Assembly: GCF_000801105.2 (NCBI RefSeq)
Contig: NC_079519.1
Location: 27,689,288-27,753,287 of the forward strand
Length of the DNA stretch: 64,000 bases
Source: Raphanus sativus
Taxonomy: Eukaryota; Streptophyta; Magnoliopsida; Brassicales; Brassicaceae
Reading direction: 5' to 3'
In this document: positions 12,652 through 25,653 of the stretch, piece after piece
Layout of the letters: each line of letters starts with the position of its first letter
How positions within the stretch are numbered: the first letter of the stretch is position 1
Translations under genes and position numbers: made by a program
Notes under the pieces: generated by a model
The model's input: the letters and a program-made list of their open reading frames with translations, nothing else
Told to the model about the DNA's origin: nothing
The model's database searches: none

Positions 12652-13212
12652 ATTGATTTTCATACATCCTAACTAATTTATTAAAAAAATCATTTTATTT
12701 TTTACACTGCTACAATATTCTTGTCAGATATTACCATTTATTAAACATACTTACTGGTGTATCAGTTTATAAATAAATACATTAGAAACTGTTATAGTAG
12801 TTAACATATTATTTGATGAATATGTTATATAACATATCATTTTTATTTGTTTAATATCCAACCATAATATAAACAACTAACAAATTATATGTAATTAAAA
12901 ACTATCGAGTGTTATATTTTATAAATCGTATGAATGTATGTTTGTGCAGCCATTACATTTTTGTGTTATAAAGAATTTCATATATCTTTTTTATTAAAAC
13001 AAATACTCGCGAAGGTGTAGACAAACTCTAGTGATTGGTTAAAATTTGAGAATATAATACTTATTATATATATGTGGCTGGATGTATCTAATGCCATAGA
13101 CTAATATGTATATATATATATATGTGAATCGTGATTTATACCAAACGATATACAAACCTTCAATATTTCCTGGTTGCAGTGTTATGTACGTAGCCTATTT
13201 AATGACATTGTG
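12652..13212. other. Intergenic stretch, nothing recognised
   Basis: AT-rich DNA with a short TA microsatellite near 13108-13122. No gene and no clear element boundary. Confidence 0.5.
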
Positions 13213-13221
13213 CTCACATAT

Positions 13222-13865
13222 GACTTTTTTTTGGGTTCATTCCATAGGGTGAATCTTTAGATTTACTGACCAATAGGAAGTTGTCATTTTAAATCTAGTA
13301 TCTTTCAATTAAGGTAACAAAATAACTTGCCAAATTATATTATGCTTTTAAAATAAACAAAAATATTAAATAAATAAAAATAACAATAGTTCTAAAAAAT
13401 ATTATTTTTAAAAAATATTTATTTATAAGATTTAGAGTTTAGTATTTAAGATTTATAGTTTAGAATTTATCCAAATGTTTATTGTTTTTCCAAGGGTTAG
13501 AGTTTACCTAAGGGTTTAGGGTTTACCCAAGGGTTTAGGGTTTAGGATTAGAATTTAGGGTTTAGTGTTTTGTTGACAACATGTTTAGTGTTTTCCAAGG
13601 GTTTAGGGTTTATCCAAGGGTTTAGGGTTTAGGATTAGAGTTTAGGGTTTAGTATTAGAGTTTAGGGTTTAGTTGACAACATTAATTTTTTTAATTCGTT
13701 TTTATATACTATTTTTATTTATTTTTAAAATTTATTTTGAAAAGATAATATAATTTGACAAGTTATTTGTTTCTTTAATTAAAAGATACTAAATCTAAAA
13801 TGATAATTTTCTATTGGTTGGTGAACCTAAAAGTTTACCCTAAAGAGTGAACCCAAGAATAACTC
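13222..13865. mobile_element. Mutator-type MITE with telomere-like interior, copy 1 (644 bp)
   Basis: A perfect 9-bp target-site duplication, CTCACATAT, lies at 13213-13221 and 13866-13874. Long inverted ends share TTGGGTTCA, then (T/C)AGGGTGAA, then ACCAATAG over about 100 bp. A 9-bp duplication with long inverted ends is the Mutator signature. The interior (13440-13680) is built of GGGTTTAGGGTTTA-type units. It encodes no transposase. The same family recurs at 52694-53527. Confidence 0.88.
13440..13680 (+). repeat. Degenerate telomere-like (TTTAGGG) array inside the MITE
   Basis: Repeats of GGGTTTAGGGTTTA, AAGGGTTTAGGGTTTA and TTAGAGTTTAGGG resemble the plant telomere repeat TTTAGGG but are irregular. 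A longer unit of about 60-80 bp also repeats, with GTTGACAAC near 13572 and 13672. The array lies entirely within the MITE boundaries, so it travels with the element. Confidence 0.85.
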
Positions 13866-13874
13866 CTCACATAT

Positions 13875-15463
13875 ATACAAAAGTTTATGTTTCCGTATAT
13901 ATATATCTGTGTGTGTGTGAAAAGGGAATTATGATGGTTGATGGTAGTGGGAAATAGAATGATAGTGTTACCATAAGAGTTTCTTAACAAAAACAAACAA
14001 GGATAGCCATCGAAATTGGTCCTTTCTTTGGGACAAAGCGTGCCTTGCTTCCCCTTTGCCTTTTTGATATCCCTTTTCATCTCTAACTATATAGATCATT
14101 TTTCATCATCTCAACATTTTAGACACTGTACCATATCTTATAAGTATATATTTGAACTCTGCTATGTGTAAGTAACGATTGAGTGTTTGAGCATTCGATA
14201 CAGAATCAAATTAATATGAGACGATTAAGTAGAGATCGTATGTATCTGCACAGAATGCGAGGTTACTGATTCTTTTTCTTTTCTGGTTAAAATGAGAATA
14301 CTGATTCTTACTTCTTAGATGAAAATTATGGGATCATATAAAGAACAACAATTTACCAAATAAACAATATTTAAGGAATAACAGATATGAACTGGTGGGT
14401 GTACTGAATCTAAAACGTTAATTTACTTTAGAGACACAATTATTTTCCAATTTTGAAAAGACATAATTATTCAAGTTGGTGTTGCATCAAGAAATGTTGT
14501 TCACAGTCTTGGTTATTAATGGAACAACAACAAAAGACTAAATCGTTATATATGGACAGCAAAAATATTTATATATCACCAATTGAATGGGAATTACAAA
14601 TAAATGTACATGCTTAATTACTTATCATTTGGTAAGTTTCATAATTTGATATACATTTGAAGGTGGAAAATAATACGGTTGAGAGACTACGAAGAAACAC
14701 ATATTGCATAAGATGTGTGCTACAAGGGGATGCATATTGCATTACTAGTAAAATCATTCTAACTGGTTTTGTAACATGGTGCGGGCTATGGTTAGCGCTG
14801 GTTTTGTAACATGGTGAGGAACCTAGATGGTAAACATGAAACAGTGGCAACTGGGCAAATTTGTTTTCAAAAGCGATAAGGAAAGACAATTGTTCTCTAC
14901 TTTTTTAAAAGGGAGAATCTTAAAAATAATTTTCATAACAAGAAACAAGCGTACAGCATAAAATCCCACTTTTGGATTTGGTTCACCACTTTCGGACACC
15001 GTTGTAATAAAAACGGAAAGTGTTTAAAAAGGAAAATTGAACAATTAAAAAGAAAAAGATTAAGAGAAAATCTTGATGCCGTTGACTTTTATTCTCAACG
15101 GCCATGATTGAGCGTGTGATGAGTGTAAGACCAAATTACACTATTCCTGATAAACTAAAAAAGTTTACGAGCTTTTCTTCATTTGTTATATAGTAATAAA
15201 AAATTTAAGATGTTCAATTAAATTGTGTATGTGTCATATGCATATGAGTTGTAGTATTTACTATTCCCTTTGCTTTTTTTATTAGATGACTAAGTATATA
15301 CACAGATTAATAAAATATTTATGATTAACATTTCTAAACGAAAATATCATTAATTATCAAAACAGCCATAATTCAAACAGTCAGAAAATCAAATGCAAAA
15401 TATAAAGGTTCATATAACACAAAAACTAGTAAATTTTATATTAAAACGGAAAACAACATATAA
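13875..15463. other. Intergenic stretch, no gene seen
   Basis: Mixed AT-rich sequence. A short internal repeat, CTGGTTTTGTAACATGGTG, occurs at about 14762 and again at 14799. Open frames on the minus strand (13835-14080, 14614-14889) show no domain. Confidence 0.5.
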
Positions 15464-17723
15464 TCTTTATATATAAAAGAGAGTTTCAATCTCTCCTGGA
15501 GTGTCCAACTAGGCGTCCACGTCACTAATTCCTCTTCTGTCGTCCTGCCACGTGTCAACCTAATAAAACGCAGCGATTCATAATCTGGAGATCATTTGGA
15601 CTTTTAAAAGTTACGCGTATATTTTATGTTATGGGATTTAGTTCGGATGAGTTATTTACAACTTGCAAAAGGCCTTTAACTGGCCGAAACGTTTCTCGAA
15701 ACCATTAACCTGTGCCGCCACGTCCTATCATCTTCCTCCTACTAGCGAAACCCAAAATTTCCTGCCGCTCAGGATCTCTGGTGTAACGGCCTGTCTGAAT
15801 AATTATGCTTCATCAAATTTATGTTAATGGCTTTTACAATCAGAACCTACTTGCCGATACAATTTCCCTGCCTTCACACTATATCTATCACTCTGATATA
15901 ACGCTTCACTATTCCCTCCAAACACAGTCTAGAAAAGTCCTTCACCTCCATGGCCAATAAAAAAGCAATATCATCCTCCATGATCCACTACGCTCTGTTC
16001 TTCAGTTATGCTCTTACTGGAACACATCGAGAAGATGCATGCTTATTGGTCTGGATATAAGGAGAGGAGGAGGCAGATCCAAAATGCAGGTTCTTTTAAT
16101 TATTGAAAAGACATTTCGTTTGTGAGATTATGAACAAACTAATAGATGTCGTAAAAGCTAACAGATCTGGTACAAAAATATTTAATTTATTAAATTTGGT
16201 TGATTTTCAGGTGTAAACGAGCTTTAGGTTGTGTGGCCTCAAGCATCAACACCAAACTATTGATTTGTAATTTGGTTATTTGTGATTCCTTGAACCAAAC
16301 TATTCTTATTCTTTCAACCTCTGCCTTTTTCTGAGCTAAAACCTTATTTGTGGCATTTTTCAGATTTATAGAAACTTTTGTAGAAAGAACGCTGAGGTGA
16401 GAACATCTAGCTCCCATTGCACCATCTACACTCAGTGAGAGTACACTTTCCCCTGCAAAATTTATCTTTTTGAACTAAGCTCTCAAGAAAAAGAAAAATA
16501 CACAATGCAACTCATTGGTATGATTCACTTCTGTACATAATTTCTCTTTTTTTTTATCTGTGGATTCAAATTTCTTTTTTTTTGTAAAGCCAAGAACCTG
16601 ATCGTAGCTTTTTTGGTTCCTTAGCAGTGATTCGGCGATTTACGCTCTCAGCACTTTCGTCAGCGAAACTGGAGCCGGAAACCATATTCTTGGAGCTCTC
16701 TTTGTTGATCTCGAGCCCATTGTTATTGATGAAGTCTGTACCAAAACTTACTGGCAGCTTTTCCATCCTGAATAGTTTCGGAAACAATTTTGTCAATGAT
16801 GAGAAAACAATTTCCTTCTCTCTTTCTTCTTACTGCTTCTTCAAATGGTGATTAGAAGTTACATAGTTGCAGTTGGAATGGAGATTGTGGACCTTAGACT
16901 TGACAGTGTGAGAACTTTCTGACAACTGTACATGCTTACGAGGGTAATTGGTCTTTAATGCTGTTGGTGGATTAACTGGTTCTGGTTTGGGATCTATGCT
17001 GGAAATAAGTCTAAACTTGGATCCACCATATATCCTTCTCCTCGGGTATCTTTCCAAGAAAATGAAACACATTACTAATTTCGTGAAATTGGAGTCTTCC
17101 CAAAAGCTTGGTTTGGTGCATTACCTTTTGGTTTCAGGTTTCTATTACTGTTATAGGAGTATTACAAGTTACAACAGTGTTCTCTTGCCACATTCTTTAC
17201 TTTTTTTTATTGCTAAAACATTCACATTCTCTACTTCAACGAAACAAAGCCACAAGTTCGTGGTGACATGCATTTTTGCTAAGGTTTAGAACGATTAAAA
17301 TACAAGGCAGCTCGGTGAATAGACTCATATCGTTAAAAGCAGAGAGTATATTCATGAAATTCTATTAAATATTTATTAGGAAAAAATCCCTTAATATCCC
17401 CAAGTAACAAACAGCTATGGTGCAATTACGAACAATTATTTTTTTTTTAATGTAATTTTTTGTAATTTTATCTCAAATGGAACACTAAAAATGACACTAC
17501 CCCCACTAAATTTGATTTAGAATGTAACATTATGAGTTTAACAAAAAAAAGACTGTAACATTATGCAAAACATTTTTATTTTATAATATAGTTAAAGTTG
17601 TATTACTAATTAATATTAACACTTGATTAATATTTCACACATAACTCAAGAAATTATACAAAAAAATATTAACATAGATCATAGATAAATTATATCCCGC
17701 CCGTAGGGCGGGTCGATCCTAGT
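15464..17723 (+). mobile_element. Non-autonomous Helitron (about 2.26 kb)
   Basis: The 5' end is TCTTTATATATAAAAGAGAG after a host A. The 3' end is a GC-rich hairpin, CCCGCCCGTAGGGCGGG (17697-17713), a few bases later CTAGT, then a host T. TC start, hairpin, CTRRT end and A/T insertion site are the standard Helitron signs. No Rep/helicase is present. The interior is less AT-rich than the surroundings and holds overlapping open frames at 16566-17072, best on the minus strand, that look like captured gene pieces I cannot identify. Confidence 0.8.
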
Positions 17724-19400
17724 TTGGAATAAAATAATCTTTTGAAGTATCGAGTACTAAAAATGGAGATATATGGCATGTGTTTATGTTTTGATGTTCT
17801 TAGGCAAAGCCAATGAACCAGTGGCTTTGGCCGCTTTATTATAACAACAATTTTGGCAACAAATTTAAATTCAAAAGTTTTTTTTTTTTTTTTGCTAAAT
17901 AAATTCAAAAGTTTCCTCTGGTGTAGTGGTAAATTTTAAAGTTACTATCTTTCTTTGTCCCCAACCTAGATTTGTTTTTTCTTAAATGCTTCTAGTTTAA
18001 GATTTTCTAGGATCGGCTCTGGATGTTCTGCACGTTGATGTCATATTTTCTTAGCATCACACTCTGTTATTTATATGACTGAAACAATTTCTTTCAAAAT
18101 TTGTATTTTTACTATAAAGATCTTTTTAGTATTTTCAAAAATCTATTGTTAGTAAACCAAAAGAGTAGATGGTTCAAACAAATTAAACAGCTTCGTGTGG
18201 AACTATCATTTTAAAACTAAGGAGAGGTGGGAGGCATGACTTAAAGAAAGAGTCCCGAAAACTGTCATCTTAAGTAGATGGTTCATAAGTTACAAAAAAA
18301 AGTAGATGGTTCAAACCAGGTATGGGAATTTTGGATATCATGTTAGTTCAATTCGGTTTGGATATCTCGGGTATCGGATAATTCAGTTAGAGATTTAGAG
18401 GATCTATTTACTACATGACTTATTTTTGGTTCGGTTCGGTCTGGTTTAGATAGTTTCAGGTCTGATTCGGATAGTAAAAGTAGGAGCCGGAAAATATTCT
18501 GAAAATTTTGGTTCTCATTTGGGTCAGGTTCGGTTATTTTGAGTAGTTCGATAATTTGGATTAAATATAGGATATTTTGGCTAAAATATCATATATTTCA
18601 GATGATTTTGATAAAAAAAATAGATATTTTGTATTACTTTGAATATTTTGGATAAAAATATTTGGATATTTTTGGATATTTTTCGGATAATTTAGATACT
18701 TTGTAATAATTTAGTTTTTTTAAATAATGTATGATATTTTAATAGATCTCTAAATTATATATATTTAGTTATGTTATATGAATATATAATTAATATTTTA
18801 TATGTTCAGGTATCTATTAGATTCTCGGTTTAATTCTAGTTTGGTTTGGTTATTCTGAATATAGAAATATATGTACCATATTTAGATATTTGGGGTTTTA
18901 GTCCGGTTCTTTGGATATTCTGATACAGAAATATATGTACCATATTCATATTCTGATACAGAAATATATGTACCATATACAGAAATATACGTACACATGC
19001 CCAGCTTAAAATACAATTGAGCTTTATGCTATGATAAAATATTCCTAAACTAATTTGAATAATTGTGAAAACTGACTCTTAATTTATAAGAATTTTCAAA
19101 TTTAAAACCCTAAATAGTAAAGAAATTCTAGGTACATAAATAAAACAGATGACATATAATTGCTTATTTTAATCAGTCCAGGAAAATACATAATTACAAA
19201 ATTTTAAAACGATGCTCCACAAACGAGTAAGAAGATGATCTCGGTCGAAACCCCACAGACCCATTATCTTGGGTGGGGATCACAATCTCTACTTTTGTTA
19301 TATTATTATCTCACCAATTCCCATAAATGTTTTTAATTCAATTGTTTGTTAATCATTATAATATCTTATACTATTAATATACGTCATAAATTCGTATCGG
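17724..19400. other. Intergenic stretch with a decayed TTCGG/GGATAT-type element
   Basis: The segment 18310-19010 is dense in TTCGG, GGATATTTTGG and CGGTTCGG motifs of the same style as the hAT-like elements but without readable ends. ACAGAAATATATGTACCATA recurs at about 18922 and 18958. No gene was seen. Confidence 0.5.
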
Positions 19401-20055
19401 GTATTCACTAATCCTTATTAAAGTAAAATCAAATCCCCTTTTATGGAATTATACATCGAAGATCCTCCCCCGTAATAATTTTCAAAAGACAACAAATAAA
19501 TATATATAATATCCCATAAAAGAAAGCAGACTTTTCACAAAACCGGTAATAGCAGGTGTAATTATCGTCACTTACGGGCCAAAAGCGTGACTGGACACCG
19601 GCAAACAAATCAAAATACAATAAATTAGTAGTATCTTTTACTATTATTTTCTTAAAGTCATGCAATGCAACATCTCTCTCTCCTCCTCCTCAGACAAAAA
19701 GGCTTTCCACTTCCTATGGACTCACAAAATGTACACATACATTCTATGCTTATATAGCTTATATCTATAGATGGACAAAGGCTTTAAACTCCTTTTAAAT
19801 AGCTTGAACAAAAAGCAAAGCAATTCTCTTTTTTTTCTGTCTGCATATTAGAAGAAAACCACAAACAGACATTTCTTCTTCTTCTCTGTTTTCCAGCTTT
19901 TGTCTTTGGAGTTTGGTTTCTGGAGAAGACAAAAGTTTCACACTTTTTAAGAGTTCGAGACCCATTATCCATAAGTACTCTATAAGTGGAGATCATTCAT
20001 AAATAATTTAAGAAGTCTTCTCGAGTCTTGTGAGCCTTGGATTCTTGATTTGGTG
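19401..20055 (+). promoter_or_regulatory. Promoter and 5' leader of the bHLH gene
   Basis: Upstream of the ATG at 20056 the sequence becomes pyrimidine-rich (CTCTCTCTCCTCCTCCTC near 19675). TATATAG-like motifs lie near 19750 and 19768. Short ATG frames occur at 19716 and 19771, but from about 19850 to the start codon the presumed leader is free of ATG, so scanning would reach ATGATGGATATG directly. Confidence 0.4.
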
Positions 20056-22519
20056 ATGATGGATATGGAGGTTAAGCAGATATTGAAGAGTCTATGTTTC
20101 AGATATGGATGGTCTTATGCTGTCTATTGGTGCTATGACCCCATAAATCCAATGTAACTTCTCCCTCTTTTGCATGCTTCTTTCTTGAAATAGATTTTCC
20201 ATAAAACTATTTTTCATTTTTATCTTATTGATTTATGGTTAGGCTAAAATTGCATCTTGCTAAGGTTCATATTTCATTTTGCATGCTTTGAGATTTTACC
20301 GTGAATTGATTTTCTTGGATGGAAAATTATGGATTTCATTTTCAGGTTACTGAGAGTTGAAGATGCACACAATGATGAACAATCATCAGCCTCATTCGTT
20401 GATGATATGATTCTCCAGACTCATGTCTTAGGCCAAAGGTACGAATCTCAAATATTTATTCATATATAAATGTATCGGTATATTTATGTATCTTCATTAG
20501 TCTATTTATATATTATACTCCAGCATCGTGGGTGAAGCTGCTTTAACCGGTAACTACCAATGGCTGTTCTCAGACACACTTGTTCAGGTTTTGTTCACCT
20601 TCTTCACATTTTTTTTTCCTTGATGTATGATTCTTTGTCCAAATATTATGAAGAATAAGGATTATTGATATTTATCTTGGTTTGAATATTCTTCTGCAGT
20701 GTGAGCATGAGTTTCAGAATCAGTTTCTCTCTGGCTTTAAGGTAAATTGAATTGTGTCAGAGTTTAAGGATCCATATGATGTATTTGGAATCAGATTCTT
20801 ATATATAAGTGTTAAATTTTTACAGAGTGTCGCAATCATTCCAATAGGATCAAGCGGCGTTGTTCAGTTAGGGTCTACTCAAAAGGTTTGCATATAAAAA
20901 TAATAACAAATGTGATCCAATGAAATTTATATTTCTTGCTGTGGAAGTCAAAGGACTAATTAGTGTTTTTTTGTAACTATCTTGAGATTGTTGAGAGCCC
21001 AGAGATGTTGGAAGAAACAGAAAGAGCTCTGCTGGAGAAGCATTCTTCGAAACTCAAGGATCAGTCCGTGGATCTTGATAGTTTGTTCGAGTCTCTAGTA
21101 CCACTTGTAGACTGTGAGATTGTCCCTGAATCTTATCAAGGACTCAGCTTCGATGACATCTTCACCGAAGAAGACACTAATCCTCCTTCTTTGCTCAGCA
21201 GCCCTATCTTCGATAAACCAACCTCTGAAGCCCCCCTAAAACCTTCTTCTTCAGACATTAACGGAGATGATGATACCGTGTTCGACATTCTCAACTCTTA
21301 CTCTTTGGACGATCTTTACCAGTTGCTCGGTGATTCACCAGAAGAACAGAACTGCTCATCAGGAGGTGATCATCACTCCATGTTGATCCAAGGAAACGAC
21401 AAGGATCTTTTAGACATGTTGGGGATCCATTCCCATGATTCTCCGTCTCTGGATATGCCGAAAAAGGGACTATTCTCTGAGCTCATAAGCACTAGCCTTA
21501 GCAACAGCACTAGTTGTCTCACGAATGTGCAAGAAGACTCTTACTCCGGCCTGAATCATAGCAAAAGACGGAAACTCGAAACATCGACTAGCTCAAGCTT
21601 CTTCATGACTCAGGCGGAGACACTAGCACCTCTTAATCCTCCCCTGTGGATTGATGAAGACGTTGCGGGGAAATGGAAGAACCATCAAGAAGAAGAAGGA
21701 GTGAAGAAGAAAAAAAGAGCAAAGGGAGGAGAAAGCACGAAGCCGAGGCCTAAAGACAGGCAGATGATACAAGACCGTATCAAGGAGCTACGAGGGATGA
21801 TTCCAAATGGAGCAAAGGTAAAGAAAAAACACACACACATCTTAATTAACCAAATGATTAGAGATTAGCAGCATTGAGATCACCAATGAATTTGAATCTT
21901 TCTTGTTTGTGAACAGTGTAGCATTGATACGCTGCTTGATTTGACGATAAAACACATGGTCTTCATGCAAAGCATCGCCAAGTACGCTGACAAACTCAAA
22001 CAACCATACGAGCCTAAGGTGAGTCACTTCAAATGTTGAAACAAATCTACTATTTCTCTTTTTTTTTGTGCAAACCATCATTATATTAAATAAAGAAACA
22101 TAGTCTCTCACTCCAAAAGGGATGAGTCAAACAAATCTATATTTTTGTTCTTCTTCTGATGATTGAATTGGCAATGTATATGGCAGCTGGTGAAGGAGAA
22201 GGAGAGAACATGGGCGTTGGAAGTTGGGGATGATGATGAGTCGGTGGTATGTCCAATCATCGTGGAGGATTTGAAACCGCAAGGACAAATGCAGATAGAG
22301 ATGGTGTGCCAGGAAAATGGGGATGAGTTTCTTGAGATTGCAAATGTGGTGAGAGGTCTAGGATTGAACATACTGAAAGGAGTGATGGAAACAAGGCATG
22401 GAAAGATATGGGCACACTTGATCGTTGAGGCAAAGCCACACATCACAAGGCTTCAACTCTTTTACTCACTTGTGCACCTCGTTCACTCCTCTTCTTCCCA
22501 ATCCCACCACCAAATATGA
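20056..22519 (+). CDS. LHL3: LHW-type atypical bHLH transcription factor
   Basis: Eight exons: 20056-20153, 20346-20438, 20524-20587, 20700-20741, 20826-20885, 20987-21817, 21917-22018 and 22187-22519, all GT-AG and in frame, giving 540 residues. The N-terminal regulatory domain (residues 1-120) reads QILKSLCFRYGWSYAVYWCY, then the GEAALTGNYQWLFSD segment, then VAIIPIGSSGVVQLGSTQK, typical of LONESOME HIGHWAY-like proteins. Exon 6 is an acidic linker. The bHLH (about 385-430) reads KPRPKDRQMIQDRIKELRGM then a loop and TLLDLTIKHMVFMQ. It lacks the His-Glu-Arg DNA contacts of classical bHLH proteins, as LHW proteins do. Family members dimerise with TMO5-type bHLH partners to promote vascular cell division; that role here is inferred. 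It is probably the At1g64625 (LHL3/bHLH157) orthologue. The first two codons are both ATG. Confidence 0.92.
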
Positions 22520-23856
22520 CGACTTATAATAGGACTCACTTACTATTCATTATGTATGCTTTGGTTAATTTCTTACATCTGATTTTTATGATTGGTGGAT
22601 GGCAAAGAAAGATGTTGATAGTTTAGTAGTTCCCTCTCAAAGCGTTTTTACTATATAGGAAACATGAAGTGCAGGTTTTTTTGGGCTTTAAAGCAATGAT
22701 TTGAGTGTGTGTGAGTAAGACAAAGGCCCGAAGCCATAGACATAATAAAGAAGACCCGTTAATTGTTTGATCTAGGCAAGTCATTACAGCTTTAAGAAGA
22801 AGAATACAATGAACTTGTGGACATTTATTCTTTGGCATGTGCATGTTGGAGATGTCCATAGAGTAAATGCAGAAACACCTCGGTTAAGTCTGGTCGTTTT
22901 GATTCCCCACTTATGGTAGCCACCGGATTTGGGTTATGCTAGTTGTTGCTTTCTTTCAAAGTTTTCATTTCTCGCCGCTTTGGTTTATGTAAACAAAAAA
23001 TGATTAATCTAGTGGAGGATGGCAAAACTATGAAACACTGTCCAAACCTTTATAACTTTGAAATTTTAAAAACAAATTAAATAAATCTGACTAAAATTAC
23101 ACTAAAATTACAAATTCATGGTGGACCGCTGTCCTACCCACACTCCATGTAAATCCGTCACTGGATTAATCATTAATAGTTTTGTTGCAGGATTTGACAT
23201 TTTATCCGTAAATTTCGATCCGCTTGCATTTTATCCGTTAATTCTGTTTGATTCGTCATTTATTTCAATTTGATCAGAAAAATCTGAATATCCGTAAGTT
23301 TTAGAAGCAAAAAAATTATTAAACATTAATATTCGTTAAGAACGAAGCAAATCACAAATATTAAAAAAATAGAGTTGGATATCCGGATCCGAATTTTATA
23401 CAAATATATGTACAATTAGATATAAAAGTTTAAATGTATAATTTTATGTAACTATTATCTTAACATATATATTTATTAGTTTTATTTGTAAATTTACTTA
23501 TTGTAGTATTATTAGGAAAGGAATATAAAATATGAACTATAATTCTTCTAAAATTTCATGTTTTATAAGAATATTTAATTAATTTTAAAAAATTTATGAA
23601 ACATATAATTTCACTAATCTTTGTTTTATGTTCTATATTATGTTCAAAATATTTTTTCAAAACAAACTTGTATTTTGTTTTTTTAAATTTATTTGTATTG
23701 AATAAAGTGAATAAGATATCCGTAAATATTTGTAACTTTTTTTGATATTTGAAAACCGAATATTTATATTGGGCACGTCGAATGCTGAAGGATATTTTTT
23801 ATTGTCCATTTTAGTGGTTCGACTTCTGAATGTAAGACAGATTCTCTCTGAGTGTG
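22520..23856. other. 3' flank of the bHLH gene and intergenic DNA with a decayed repeat
   Basis: After the stop there is AT-rich 3' flank. The segment 23190-23790 repeats TATCCG(T)AA and GGATATCCGGATCC-style motifs, similar in style to 59350-59850, and is probably an old element. No gene was seen. Confidence 0.5.
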
Positions 23857-24150
23857 ATGCTTAGTTAGAACTTAGAAGTTCGAAATGTAGAAGATACCTG
23901 GAGGACTGTGCTTTTGCTTGTGTACATAACTAGATTTGGAAGAGAATACATTACTCTCTTTTTTTCTGTCACTGAAAGAGAATACATTACTCATTTATGA
24001 ATATTTTAGAAAATTCGAACTGACTAGAAATGGAGATTCGGAGGTAATAATAAATGATTTAAGACAATAAAATATCGGAAAAAAAACAGCCAATCACTTT
24101 TGCTTTTTGGACAGAACAAAATTAACAAAATATTCAAAAAATTGCCATTT

Positions 24151-24784
24151 TCACATGAGAGCACCGACGACGACAGCGCAGGCCAGAGAAGCAACGACGG
24201 TGGAGAATTGCAGCGACGAAGAAGAAGATTTCTGAGAGAGTGGGATAGATCCAAATGCGTTTTGGTAAGAGGGAGCATCGGCATCGGCAGAAGACGAAGG
24301 AGACAAGGCGTCAGCTTCGGCGGAGTAAGTGCCGACGGAGACAATGAGCTTCTGGTACTTTAGACAGTGGCCAGGCTGTCCGCTGGTGAAGTAAAAGGTT
24401 CCGTTTTGGGTGAGGTTGAAGAGAGAGTTGCCGTCGTTCATGTACAAGATTGGATCTTTGGTGTTGCAGCTCTTGAAGTTGGAAGGTGTCACTTGAATCA
24501 TTGAATCTTCGCTTGGTGGGTACAAGAACACTGTTTCAGTTGCATCACTATTAATTAATTAATGACTTTTAGATAGTTGAGCCATCTTGTTAATTTGAAT
24601 TGATTTACTTACAGAGGGAGTCACCGATCTTGAAAGAGTGAGATTTGGGCCATTTGGAGTAGACTTTATCGTCAACCGGAATACCCCATGCGTCCAAGTT
24701 CCCAACTTTGTACTGCGTCGAAGACACTTGCACTAACAGTATCATCACCAAAACCATTACGCTGCTCAAACTCATCATTCCCAT
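24151..24784 (-). CDS. ENODL8: Early nodulin-like phytocyanin, copy a
   Basis: Two exons, 24784-24613 and 24530-24151, joined in frame (LL of GDSLLFLYPPSED spans the junction), giving 183 residues. An N-terminal signal peptide (SVMVLVMILLVQVSS) precedes a plastocyanin-like domain (YKVGNLDAWGIP to YQKLIVSVGTY), then a Ser/Ala/Pro-rich stretch and a hydrophobic C-terminus (STVVASLACAVVVGALM) expected to direct a GPI anchor. The copper ligands are lost: the first His position reads EDSM, and the Cys before GHC is Ser (FTSGQPGHC), as in early nodulin-like proteins. It is therefore a wall or membrane-surface protein without redox copper. It closely matches Arabidopsis ENODL8 (At1g64640). Copy b differs by one residue in exon 2 (GALM against GAIM) and a few near the N-terminus. 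Confidence 0.93.
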
Positions 24785-25284
24785 CTCTCTCTCTCTCCCT
24801 CTGTCTTGATTGGTTTTGTTTCTGAAAAGCTTAGCTCATATAAAAAATTGGTGAAAGTCAAGGTGTAAGGGAATGGCGGTTGTACCCCTGACAGGCAGGA
24901 CTGGGGCACATGGCCTCAAGCGGGCAATGTCGCATCTAATTAAAATTCATTTTTCTATACTGTCTGCTTGTGTTCTATATTGTTCACATGGCCACCATTG
25001 TATTATTTATCAAGTTTATGACTACTCCCTCGCGTTGCAATTTCCATCCTTATGTGTGTCTGTTTTTCTTGTAAACCTAGAAAGATTGGACTTCCTTTTT
25101 AAACCACCAAAACCGTTTCAGTGGTTTAGGGCCAATATCAACTTCTAAACTCTAAAGATTACTTTTCCAAAGAACAAATAAAAGTTGAATCGAGAATCCC
25201 AAATAAGCTGATTAAAGTTGCACAGGTTGTTTGAGGGTCGGCTACATCTGGTGAACACACACAAAATCCAAATATAACTAACAA
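24785..25284 (-). promoter_or_regulatory. Promoter of ENODL8-like copy a
   Basis: On the minus strand ACCAATTTTTTATATGAGC lies about 60 bp before the ATG, combining a CCAAT box with a TATA-like TTTATATGA (near 24838). The copy b equivalent reads CCAATTTATACGAAC, so the TATA-like core differs between two otherwise near-identical promoters. Confidence 0.5.
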
Positions 25285-25652
25285 GATATTATGGGTTTGA
25301 GTGGAGAGGCGCAGAAAAGGAGTATATCGTCTATTTGAGTTGAAATTGTCACATCTTTCCCTACCATTTTTACATGGCTCTTTAACATTTTTTTCTTTTT
25401 AATCTTGATATTTCATTCACCCAATAATAAATTGCATTCGCAACAACAACGTAAACAAAAAGAAACTGGCACAAAATTTTAATGTATAGTCTATCTACAA
25501 GCATTGGGCTTTATTGTTTTTTGTGGGCTTGGTCCGGTTTGAGTTATGATCGGTTTTTACTAACGTATAGAAGAGATTAGGTTTAGGGTTTTGGTGTTCA
25601 TCTCTTCCTTATAATATTTTAGTTTTCATATCGTTGGTTTTTGAGTTGTAAT
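25285..25652. other. Intergenic stretch between ENODL8-like copy a and the MGL fragment
   Basis: No gene recognised. The MFS transporter remnant that lies beside ENODL8-like copy b is absent here. Confidence 0.5.
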
Positions 25653-25653
25653 A

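Larger units (their letters stand above)
23857..25284 (-). repeat. Inverted segmental duplication, arm a (contains ENODL8-like copy a)
   Basis: This arm is the reverse complement of about 44655-46364. Homology includes the whole ENODL8-like gene, its promoter and both flanks. It ends near ATGCTTAGTTAG on the left (matching CTAACTAAGCAT across the MITE in arm b) and near CACAAAATCCAAATATAACT on the right. The arms differ by indels: arm a has an extra GAGAATACATTACTC unit near 23941-23990, and arm b has a 20-bp tandem repeat near 44825. Confidence 0.93.

Noticed and set aside
13440..13680. Telomere-like DNA as a chromosome-fusion scar
   Set aside because: The array lies inside an element with a perfect 9-bp duplication and recurs in a second copy, so transposition explains it.
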